Source: Podospora pseudoanserina
Lineage: Eukaryota; Ascomycota; Sordariomycetes; Sordariales; Podosporaceae
Direction: 5' to 3'
Assembly: GCF_035222485.1 (NCBI RefSeq)
Contig: NC_085921.1
Location: forward strand, 2,294,001-2,358,000
Length of the DNA stretch: 64,000 nt
Numbering within the stretch: position 1 is the first letter of the stretch; each line of letters starts with the position of its first letter. The notes beneath the pieces were generated by a model. That model ran no database searches and was not told where the DNA came from. It saw only the letters and a program-made list of their open reading frames with translations. A program made the position numbers and the translations under genes. Shown here piece by piece: positions 56,666 to 64,000 of the stretch.

Positions 56666-57898
56666 ATGGGTGACTCTAACTCTGGTGCGCTAACGGCCAT
56701 GTCGAAGAGTCCTGATGTCCAAAGCACCGGGGCCGCGCCCAAGGGTCCTGAAAACACGCCCTATCGAGACTTCGATCGCGAAATCCCGGATTCTCAGGAG
56801 GATGACGACGACGGCGGTTACGCTGACTACTCTCGAGCCACAAGAGGCTCCAATAAGCGTAGAAGCTGTGACGAGCCTCTGGTTTCAAGGTCTAAGAAGG
56901 CCAAGACTGCTGCTCAGTCCAGGGCGGGGCTTAAGAGAGCCCGTAAATTCCAACACCCGCAAGTTTGGGGAAAGAATTCAGGTCTCTTGCAGCTGCGCAA
57001 TGGCAATGCCCTTCGCGTACGTATACCTTGACACCACGAATTCCGCGCTGAGGCTGACCCTATTTTGCCAAAGGATTTGTTGTTGGCTCCTGGATCATGG
57101 AACCGTTTGGGCGAGGCCGATCGCCAGACCATCTTGGCCAAATTGCCCAACGGATACCAGCTTGACGGGAAACCCGATGTTGCATCTCTGACAAACGACA
57201 ACAACTTTCGCGACGACTGCTCGCAATACTACAACAGCATCCGGGACGGCCATCTAACTGAGAATTGGCTTACCAAGGCATGGAAAGCCCACTACAAAGA
57301 TGTGCGCGGCGATTTCAAGAAGCATCTTTTCAATGCGTTCATGGACAACTTCATGGAGGATGCTTCTGAGAAGCCCAAGAGGGCCGACAAGGGAACGGGC
57401 AACAGATTGGGAACTGAATCCAGCAAAAAGATGGAAACGGAGACCAGCAAGAAGACGGACACCGAGGCCAGCAAGAAGACGGACGCAGAATTTAGCAACG
57501 AGGCCGACACCGAGACCAGCAAGAAGACGGACACCGAGACCAGCAAGAAGCCGGACGCAGAGTCGAACAAGAAAGCAGACACAGAGTCTAGCAAGGATGC
57601 CGACACAGATTCCAGCATGATGACGGACACAGATTCCAGCAAGAAGACGGACACCGAGACCAGCAAGCAGCCGGACGCAGAGTCGAACAAGAAAGCAGAC
57701 ACAGATTCCAGCATGAAGACGGACACCGAGACCAGCAAGCAGCCGGAGGCAGAGTCGAACAAGAAAGCAGACACAGAGTCTAGCAAGGAGACCGAGGCTG
57801 AGGCCAGCAAGAAGGCTGATGACGAACTGGCGCCGGCTGGTGACAACAAAATACAAGATGCCACTGGCAAAGCTCCTTCGCCCAAGGCCACTGACTAG
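56666..57898 (+). CDS. ASXH/DEUBAD-like domain protein with coding repeats
   Basis: Two exons (56666-57016, 57074-57898) give 391 residues up to a TAG. The N-terminus is acidic with a nuclear-type basic run (KKAKTAAQ, GLKRARK). The middle, from LLQLRNGNALRDLLLAPGSW through WNRLGEADRQTILAKLPNGY to LTENWLTKAWKAHYKDVRG, fits the Asx homology (DEUBAD) domain. In animals this domain activates the histone H2A deubiquitinase BAP1. After about residue 230 comes an array of 17 eight-residue units, then KAPSPKATD and the stop. The frame remains open beyond the stop for 682 more codons (next entry), so this may be the first half of one larger protein. The domain call is from pattern memory. Confidence 0.7.
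57413..57820 (+). repeat. 24-bp coding minisatellite, 17 units
   Basis: Seventeen contiguous units of 24 bp encode eight-residue repeats of the type Thr-Glu-Thr-Ser-Lys-Lys-Thr-Asp, with variants such as AESNKKAD, TETSKQPD and TDSSMKTD. Higher-order blocks recur (TETSKQPx-AESNKKAD appears twice, AESNKKAD three times), which points to duplication of multi-unit blocks. Confidence 0.92.
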
Positions 57899-57931
57899 AA
57901 TAAGGGGCCGAAGCGAAACCCGCCTCGCGCC

Positions 57932-59944
57932 GTGAAGCGCACACGAGACGAGATGGATGCGGGGTCAGTTGAGAAGAGGCCGCAGGAACCGAAGGCCAAG
58001 GGGAAAGCGGTGGACGAGAATCCCACGTCAGACAAGAGGATTACACGGTCCCAGACTCATTCAGGGCGTGGAAAAAGGAAAGGTGGTTGCGGGGGCTGGT
58101 CTTTATATCGCATTTCAGAGACGAGATTTGATGGGAAGACTGCGGAATTTCAAGGTGACCCTGAAGATTCTGAAGCTGCTCGTGATGCAGCAGGAGAGTC
58201 TTCCAAGTCGGGGCCTGCTGATATTCAGAAATCTCGTGACAAGGGAAAGGGTAAAGAGCGTGATGAAAATGGCGGAGATTATGGTTGTGGAGGGGGTCAT
58301 GGCGGGAACAGCGACGGTGACAAGAATGATGATGGCAAGAAGGGCGATGGAGATGGGCCAGGTGACAAGAAGAAGGGCAATGAAGAAGAGGAGGATGTGG
58401 AAAAAGAGGATGAGGAAGAGAAGGATGAGGAAAAGAAGGATGACAACGCTCAGGCCAGCGGACAGACCGGTCTTGAAGATACACTGGATGAAGAAGCCCC
58501 CAGGCCTGGCTCTTCCGGCTTTCAGCCCGCATCTAGGAGTCGAAAAAGATCCCGACCATTATCTTCATCCTCGGCCGGTGGACAATCACCCAGACTTGGC
58601 TTTTCGCCTCGATCTAGAACTCGAGAAGCATCCCCACCATTTTTGACACCTTTGGCCCGTGGACAAACCCCTCGTCCCAGGCCTCAAGGAGGATCCCAAC
58701 CACCATCTTCTTCTTTGGCTGGAGGGGAAACGCCCAGGCCTCGCCAAACGCGGGACGGTCGAAGAGCCCGCAGACACAACCAAAGAGATTACCAAATGCT
58801 CGCCACGTACCGTGGACGCGGATCTTCAGCGGATTTGGGTGACCCTCGATTGGTACAATCCAGATGGGATCCGACGGAGGCAAGTTGGCTGAACTTGAGT
58901 AACGGGGCCACGATGCAATGGTCGGTAACACACCAGCCCGCAACATATCAGCCTGGCCCAGTAGAGCAGTCTGTAGAGCAGTCTGACCCAGAAGAGCACG
59001 ACAGTCTGAATTCTCTGTTCCCTCGCAACCTACTGTTGATACCTGACAGAAGGTCGCCACGTGACGTAATGAGACGGGTATCGGAGTGGGTTATTACGCA
59101 GGATTATGCGCCTTCACCCCTTTTGCAGACCATAGCATCATTTTCCGAAACGTCCTCGTCGACTTCACCAAGCCTCAACCTGGCAGCTTCGCCGACATTC
59201 AACACACCTGCGATGGGGGGATACTCGGTCTACGATGGTATAACCGGTAACGAACTTCCACCGGACCCTCCCCGACCCCGTCGCGTGACGCCTTCTCCGC
59301 TGTCGCCCGCTCCCGCGGTGGCCCCTCGCCCTGACGTTGAGGGTTCTTCGCGCCCTGGAAGTCCTCCGCCTGAGGGTGACTTGGACTCTTCTGACACTAA
59401 CCGATATCTCCCCGACAGCCCGCTTCCCGACGAACGAGACATGTACCCATTGTTATTTTTTCCTCCCGGTGGCCCAATTTGCGCGATCAATTCCCCCGGG
59501 GGAAGAATCTTTCAGGTAGCCTCGCCGGGACCATCACTGGTTGTTGTCCACCGCGAATCGCAGTCCATTTTCGCCGTTCCACCTTCCAATGCCCGCTTTT
59601 CGCCCGGGGGTGAACTTCGACCGTTTGGAAGGTCTTATGGATGTGGCACTTTGTTGCCGGTTCTTGTGAGTCCGCTTACTCGTGTTTCGCCCCGGGCTGA
59701 GCTGCTGCCGGCCCCGCCGGGTTTTTCGGAGACTGTGTATGAGAATCTGAATGGGATGGCTGGACGAGATGAGGAAGAGGGTGAACTTGGTAGTGCTGAA
59801 ATGGATTTGGACGGGGATGAGAGTTCAGGTGATGAGGTTATGTCCAGGCTGAGTATCATGGATCCAAGGGATGAGATTGGTAGTGTTGAAGGGGATTTGG
59901 ATGAGGGTGAGAGCACAGGTGGTGAAGGTTCGTCTGTGCAGTAA
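57932..59944 (+). CDS. Disordered protein frame, continuation of ASXH locus
   Basis: This is a 670-codon frame in the same phase as the ASXH exon, with only one TAG (57896-57898) between them. The codons after the TAG (NKGPKRNPPRAVKRTRDEMD) read naturally into it, so it is probably the C-terminal part of the same protein. It also has its own ATG at 57932. Features are a basic start (KRITRSQTHSGRGKRKGG), a long acidic Lys/Glu/Asp stretch (about codons 130-165), Ser/Pro/Arg repeats (GGQSPRLGF, RGQTPRPRP, GGETPRPRQ), and a more ordered-looking middle (RNLLLIPDRRSPRDVMRRVS). It ends in two similar acidic blocks (GSAEMDLDGDESS, GSVEGDLDEGEST). No domain is recognised. Confidence 0.5.
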   Translation: MKRTRDEMDAGSVEKRPQEPKAKGKAVDENPTSDKRITRSQTHSGRGKRKGGCGGWSLYRISETRFDGKTAEFQGDPEDSEAARDAAGESSKSGPADIQKSRDKGKGKERDENGGDYGCGGGHGGNSDGDKNDDGKKGDGDGPGDKKKGNEEEEDVEKEDEEEKDEEKKDDNAQASGQTGLEDTLDEEAPRPGSSGFQPASRSRKRSRPLSSSSAGGQSPRLGFSPRSRTREASPPFLTPLARGQTPRPRPQGGSQPPSSSLAGGETPRPRQTRDGRRARRHNQRDYQMLATYRGRGSSADLGDPRLVQSRWDPTEASWLNLSNGATMQWSVTHQPATYQPGPVEQSVEQSDPEEHDSLNSLFPRNLLLIPDRRSPRDVMRRVSEWVITQDYAPSPLLQTIASFSETSSSTSPSLNLAASPTFNTPAMGGYSVYDGITGNELPPDPPRPRRVTPSPLSPAPAVAPRPDVEGSSRPGSPPPEGDLDSSDTNRYLPDSPLPDERDMYPLLFFPPGGPICAINSPGGRIFQVASPGPSLVVVHRESQSIFAVPPSNARFSPGGELRPFGRSYGCGTLLPVLVSPLTRVSPRAELLPAPPGFSETVYENLNGMAGRDEEEGELGSAEMDLDGDESSGDEVMSRLSIMDPRDEIGSVEGDLDEGESTGGEGSSVQ

Positions 59945-60484
59945 TGGTGTTGAGCGCTGGAGAGGGGGAAGGATGTTCGAGCAGAGCGAGTTGGGAATTG
60001 TGGTTTTTTTTTTTTTTTTTGGTGTTGGGGAGTTGTTTTGCCAAGAGATACCCCTTATTGGGCAGCGATAGGAAGTTTTTTGGGGCGAGAAGTAGAACAA
60101 TAACGACAATTTGATGATGCGACTGCCGTTTTATTTTTTTTGGTGCAGATAATATGTCTCATGCTACATATATACTCTGATTCGAAGAAACTAAATCATT
60201 GTTGAAAAGGGCTGGGTTGTCACCCTTGCCACAAAATAATTAACATGGGAAGGAGGTTAACGCATATTATATTGTGAACCGTGGCTTGTCGATAGGGCTA
60301 TGGAGATATTTGAAAGGGTTCTACTACTACTGAGGTATGGTTTATAGTATGGTACAGGTCAGCATTGTTTTTGCTGTGGCAAGTATTTTGCGGGGAGGGT
60401 GGTGTGGTTGTCTTGTAAGGCGTGGTGACAAGAATGCTCTTGGGCGTATTGAGATGGCTGAAAGGGGGTATAGAAACCACCAAA
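59945..60484. other. Convergent intergenic region
   Basis: 3' flanks of the ASXH-locus frame (+) and ELP5 (-), with a T18 run near 60003-60020. No gene is supported. Confidence 0.5.
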
Positions 60485-61591
60485 CTAAATCTCATCCTCC
60501 TCCTCATCAAAATCGTCCTCCCTCCCCATGTCGTACAATATCCTGCCCCCCTCCCCCCCACCCACCTCGGTCTGGGCGTCAAAGTAGGGGAGAACAACGC
60601 CTTCGCGGTCGCGGCGTTGTTTTTCGGTGAGGCCGAGGTTGAAGGTAGCTTGGATTCCTTCCCCCTCCTCTTCCGTTGTTTCTGTGGAAAAAACGGGGTG
60701 GTCAGACAGGAGGATCACTCCGCCGATACCCTTTGTTTGTTGTCGGTGTTGAGCGGTTGTTGTTAGGGGTGACGGGAAGAGGACGAACTTCTCTTGGACG
60801 ACGCGGCCTGATTTGCGGCGGAGTTCCATCGTTATCACCACCCCTTGGGGGGAGGATGGGGAGCGGAGGGAGAGGAGGACGCCTTCGCGGGATGAGTGGA
60901 GGCCGAAGACGGGGGCGGGGAGGGATTTATTCTCTGCGGCTTTGGTGGCTAGGACGTGGGAGAGGGGGGTGAGGGTGAGGATCGAGGTGGAGAGGTGGGT
61001 TAGGACTGATAGAGGGGTTGGGGTGTAAGGGTTGGATTGGGGGAGAAGGGGGATGTCGGTGTGGTAGACTAATAGACAAGAGGTGGTTAGGGGGGGGATG
61101 ATGGATTGGAGGAAGGAGGGGAGGTGGGAGGGGATCGAGAGGAGGGGGTGGATTGTGTCGAAGAGTAAGATGTTTTCTACGAGGGGGTTAGTGAGATATG
61201 AAGGGGTTTGGGAGGGAAGACATACTTTGGTTTGGGGAGGAGGGGGAGGGTGTGACGTGGGGGATTATTTCGGAGGCGAGTTGTTGAAGAGATTTGTGAC
61301 GGCCGCGGATGAAGACGTCGGCGAGGGGTGGCTTCTTGAGGGTAGAGAGGGCGATGAAGATTATTTTCGCTTTAGAGATCTGAGCAAGAGGTTAGTGATG
61401 AAGGTGGAATAAGGGGGTCAAAGGAGACACACCTTGGCTCGGGTCATGAACTCATTGAGGACTGGGTGAGCTGGCTGCTCGAGGTTGTCAAGAATGAGTG
61501 TGAGTGGTGAGGCTTTGTCGCGAAGATTCAGAAGCTTTTGGAGTAGGAGGAGCGAGTGCGAGCGGTGATGGGAGGCTGCTGAGGGCGACAT
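60485..61591 (-). CDS. elp5: Elongator complex subunit Elp5 (Iki1)
   Basis: Elp5 belongs to the Elp4/5/6 RecA-like ring of Elongator, which modifies wobble uridines of tRNA. Three exons (61433-61591, 61226-61379, 60485-61176) give 334 residues in phase. The start MSPSAASHHRSHSLLLLQKL leads to the first strand ASPLTLILDNLEQPAHPVL. FIALSTLKKPPLADVFIRG and NILLFDTIHPLLSIPSHL follow as core strands. The C-terminus FNLGLTEKQRRDREGVVLPY, then GRILYDMGREDDFDEEEDEI, is a strong Elp5 signature in fungi. The protein lacks Walker motifs, as expected for Elp5. Confidence 0.92.
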
Positions 61592-62096
61592 GATGGCTTT
61601 TGATATATCAGGCTGCGAGACAGAAAGATTTTCTGTGAACTTGTGAAGGTAGGTGTGTATGACTGACTGACGATGAGAGTTGAAAGTGAGGGTAAGTTAA
61701 AGTGGGGGCAGATATCAGAGCTCGCAATGGGTGGTAAACTAGGTCCAACGGTGGGCTACTATGAAAGTCAAAGGAGATCCAAACCCTATATATTCAGCTA
61801 TTTCAAATCAGGGCAACTCGTTGAGGTATCCATATTCCACATCTGGCTACAGTTCCTACAACCTCCAAAATGCTCTCCGATATCAAGCTCAACCCCGCCA
61901 AATTGACAAGATCTCGAGACGCTCGGACCATCTGCCAGTGACGCTAAAAATACAGGGGGGTCTGCCTACTGAACAATCAACGTAGTGCCCGCTCTCACAT
62001 CGTTTCCCAGCAGCGCGGTCTGGAAATTTCCAAACTGCTTGCCGACGTCACTCCCGTTGAAATCGCATCGCAAATCAACAAACCCACTAAACGAAG
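61592..62096. other. Divergent promoter region
   Basis: Shared upstream region of ELP5 (-) and the 27K gene (+). No gene was seen. Confidence 0.5.
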
Positions 62097-63086
62097 ATGG
62101 CGGACAGAAACCACGGCAGCTCTCGTCGCGGAGGCGATAGAACACACTATGATAACAGAGACAGAGACAGAGACAGAGATCGCCGTCGCGACCAAGACAG
62201 GCGCAGAGACCGCGACGACGATAAGAGCAGACATCACCACCACGATCGGTCATCGCGCGATCATTACGGGAGGGATAGGGATAGAGACAGAGACAGAGAC
62301 AGAGACAGAGACAGAGACAGAGACAAGGACAGAGACAGAGATAGCAGAAGATACCGCTCTGGATCAAGAGACAGAAATGACCGCAGGCGATCACGTTCTC
62401 CCCGAGGCGACAACAGGCGAGATGACAGGGGCAAAGGGTATCGTCAACGGGATGAGCCGAGAGGAGACAGGGAGAAGGATCGAGGAAATAACACCCCAGG
62501 TAATGCTGAGACTTTAGGCAGCGGTAAGTCACCTTCTGCTTCCCATTCTCGCTGCCACATTGCTAACAAACTCCCAGAGAAACCACCCACCAAAGAACTT
62601 CAACCTCCCCAGCGCCGCCCCCCACCAGTCGGCTCCCCCCGTCGCTCAGAAAGCCCCGACAGAGGCTTCGATCGCGAATTCGGTGGCAACAAACCCACGG
62701 AAACACTCCCCACCCGCTCCAAACCAACCAGCGCCAACGCATCGACCCCTGTCGCAGCACCTGTTTCTTTCAAGGTTAAGCCACGGGACGATCATGATGG
62801 GACATACTCTCGAGGCCGTAGCGAGGAACACGACGAGTACCACCAGTCAAGAGGGAGGTTCGATGCCGACCCTATGGATGAGGACGAGGAAGACGACGTT
62901 GTCGTCGAGGACGACGGGCTGGACGACATGGCTGCTATGATGGGCTTTGGCGGGTTTGGCACGACGAAGGGAAAGAAGGTTACTGGAAACAATGTGGGAG
63001 CGGTCAAGAAGGAGAAGAAGACGGAGTATCGCCAGTACATGAACCGGGTTGGTGGTTTCAACAGGCCTCTGAGTCCCCCTCGTTAG
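62097..63086 (+). CDS. U4/U6.U5 tri-snRNP 27K protein (SNRNP27)
   Basis: This tri-snRNP protein contacts the U6 ACAGAGA region and takes part in spliceosome activation and 5' splice-site choice. Two exons (62097-62523, 62578-63086) give 311 residues. The N-terminal half is built of Arg-Asp and Arg-Ser dipeptides, partly from a GACAGA tandem repeat at about 62157-62341. The C-terminal 60 residues carry the family domain: DDMAAMMGFGGFGTTKGKKV, then EYRQYMNRVGGFNRPLSPPR. Human SNRNP27 has MGFGSFDSTKGKKV and YRQYMNRKGGFNRPL. The 54-base intron (GTAAGT, GCTAAC branch point, CCCAG) is a multiple of three and has no stop. Confidence 0.93.
   Translation: MADRNHGSSRRGGDRTHYDNRDRDRDRDRRRDQDRRRDRDDDKSRHHHHDRSSRDHYGRDRDRDRDRDRDRDRDRDKDRDRDSRRYRSGSRDRNDRRRSRSPRGDNRRDDRGKGYRQRDEPRGDREKDRGNNTPGNAETLGSGKSPSASHSRCHIANKLPEKPPTKELQPPQRRPPPVGSPRRSESPDRGFDREFGGNKPTETLPTRSKPTSANASTPVAAPVSFKVKPRDDHDGTYSRGRSEEHDEYHQSRGRFDADPMDEDEEDDVVVEDDGLDDMAAMMGFGGFGTTKGKKVTGNNVGAVKKEKKTEYRQYMNRVGGFNRPLSPPR
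62157..62341 (+). repeat. GACAGA tandem repeat encoding Arg-Asp runs
   Basis: Imperfect hexamer repeat, densest at 62283-62341, translated as alternating Arg and Asp in the 27K protein. Confidence 0.8.
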
Positions 63087-63316
63087 AGGCGACTGTAGGG
63101 CGACTGGGAGGGCACAAGTGGGAAGTACCAATTTACAATCTGTGTCGTTGGAATTGATCCCGTTTGTGAAGAGAGAGCAGCGCTGACAAGACATTTTGAC
63201 GAGGGTCCCGACACGGTGTAATGCCAGCTTCGCGCGAGCCATTATCCCATATGTACACGTATGGTTGGATTTTCTGTAGAAAATTATCATTATCGCTGTT
63301 ATCCTGCTGTTGTTGC

Positions 63317-63348
<32 letters not shown>

Positions 63349-63613
63349 GTTATGATCTTGACCGCTTCTTACCTGACCCCTGCATGATGCCTAAGGGTTA
63401 GGGTTATGATACGCTAGTCTCCAATTTTTTTTTTCAGGCATCAAAAACCCCAAATAAGCGGAGCACCTTGATGGCGTTGCTTGCACCACCTCCTCTCACC
63501 AGCCACCCACTTGACCTTCTCACCTCACACCCCCCCTCACCCATTTCTCACCTTTTCTCTTCACCATCAATCCACTCTCACCCCGATTTCGCAAACCTCT
63601 CCCTCATTTCAAA
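63087..63613. other. Intergenic region with microsatellite
   Basis: This lies between the 27K gene and the last, partial gene. It has a TTG microsatellite at about 63309-63346 and a CT-rich leader before 63614. A two-copy telomere-like TTAGGG at 63393-63406 is not meaningful here. Confidence 0.5.
63309..63346. repeat. (TTG)n microsatellite
   Basis: About 12 TTG copies with one interruption, intergenic. Confidence 0.9.
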
Positions 63614-64000
63614 ATGGGCTCCTCCTCCAAGAAAGACCGCGCGGAATCCGTCCTCAGCGCCCCCGCCCCCTCCATCAAGAGCGAGAAGCGGGAGAAGAGA
63701 TCGTCCAAGAAGTCGTCTTCCTCCAGACTGGAGGATGTAGCCGAGTCGGTTTATGAAGACGAACAACACAAGAAGCGTAAAAAGGAGAAGAAGGAGAAGA
63801 AGCGCAAGGCTGCTGCTGCGGAGGCGGAGGGCGAGGATGTAACTGCTACCGAAGAGGTGACTGACAACCTTCTCACCGCGGAGGACGAGAGGCCCAAGAA
63901 GAAGAAGAAGAACAAGAGGGATGATGATGATGAGGTGAAGAGGGCCAAGAAGAGGAAGGAGGAGGAGGAGGAGGAGGAGGAGGAGGAGGAGGAGGAGGAG
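63614..64000 (+). CDS. Lys/Glu-rich protein, cut by window edge
   Basis: The partial N-terminus starts MGSSSKKDRAESVLSAPAPS. The visible 129 residues are highly charged: KRKKEKKEKKRKAAAAEAE, then DNLLTAEDERPKKKKKNKRD, and a Glu run from a GAG repeat at the edge (63957-64000). This composition is common in nucleolar ribosome-biogenesis factors, including DEAD-box helicases with charged N-termini, but no domain has been reached. The start is the first ATG after a CT-rich leader (CATTTCAAA-ATG). Identity is unknown. Confidence 0.6.
   Translation, partial: MGSSSKKDRAESVLSAPAPSIKSEKREKRSSKKSSSSRLEDVAESVYEDEQHKKRKKEKKEKKRKAAAAEAEGEDVTATEEVTDNLLTAEDERPKKKKKNKRDDDDEVKRAKKRKEEEEEEEEEEEEEE

Noticed and set aside
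57413-57820. CRISPR-like regular repeat
   Set aside because: Units are contiguous with no spacers and are translated. This is a eukaryotic coding minisatellite.
57254-57891. Two 200-codon Leu/Val-rich minus frames opposite the repeat array
   Set aside because: They are the reverse reading of the 24-bp repeat and look membrane-like only because of the repeat's composition.
63393-63406. Telomere-like TTAGGG pair
   Set aside because: Only two copies in the middle of a gene-rich region, well within chance.
1-64000. tRNA or rRNA genes, transposons, RIP-mutated blocks, metabolite gene cluster
   Set aside because: I looked for tRNA B-box-like GGTTCGA motifs, terminal repeats, transposase or reverse transcriptase motifs and AT-rich mutated blocks on both strands and saw none that held up.

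Overview
This window is nuclear DNA of a filamentous ascomycete, most likely a Sordariomycete of the Neurospora/Podospora type. That rests on dense genes on both strands, short introns (about 50-120 bp) with GTRNGT donors and CTRAY branch points, CA/CT-rich leaders, and fungal families such as a Bur1 PITALRE kinase, a fused PABA synthase, a Trs120/HypA TRAPP subunit and a HET-domain relic. The species cannot be named from the sequence alone. Exon borders were worked out by hand from splice signals and phase, and checked by making exon lengths sum to whole codons.

Layout: 0.4-1.9 kb NAP1 histone chaperone (-); 3.9-8.2 kb P5B ATPase of the Ypk9/ATP13A2 type (+); 8.8-9.0 kb tiny complex I subunit resembling NDUFB2 (-); 9.7-11.5 kb Bur1/Cdk9 kinase (+); 11.7-13.2 kb low-complexity hypothetical with a frame change (+); 13.6-15.4 kb two adjoining frames for membrane proteins (-); 16.2 kb Pop8-like RNase P/MRP subunit (+); 17.1-18.8 kb PP5 phosphatase (-); 19.8-20.3 kb small one-pass membrane protein in three exons (-); 21.9-27.4 kb single-exon formin (+); 28.5-30.7 kb DUF2264 protein (+); 30.9-32.3 kb phosphoserine aminotransferase (-); 33.7-34.8 kb atypical SDR (+); 35.6-40.1 kb TRAPPII subunit Trs120 (+); 40.4-41.8 kb zinc-finger protein with an unresolved frame change (-).

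The right third holds: 43.2-45.8 kb PABA synthase (+); 46.2-47.3 kb broken HET-domain relic (-); 47.6-48.0 kb Vps55 (-); 48.6-49.6 kb proteasome alpha6 (+); 49.9-50.7 kb LOG-family protein (-); 52.7-54.8 kb CLPTM1 family protein (+); 55.1-55.8 kb Sec22 SNARE (-); 56.7-59.9 kb ASXH/DEUBAD-like protein with a 17-copy coding repeat, a TAG and a long in-frame continuation (+); 60.5-61.6 kb Elongator subunit Elp5 (-); 62.1-63.1 kb tri-snRNP 27K protein (+); and from 63.6 kb a charged protein cut by the window edge (+).

The genes do not form one pathway or a metabolite cluster. They are mostly housekeeping genes for chromatin and transcription (NAP1, Bur1, ASXH, Elp5), RNA (Pop8, 27K), membrane traffic (Trs120, Vps55, Sec22, CLPTM1), polarity (formin) and amino acid or folate synthesis. 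No mobile element, tRNA, rRNA or CRISPR array was seen. The parts most worth a second look are the ASXH locus, the 13.6-15.4 kb membrane-protein locus, the SDR lacking its catalytic lysine and the poly-proline frame in front of Sec22. I found no clear new multi-gene system.
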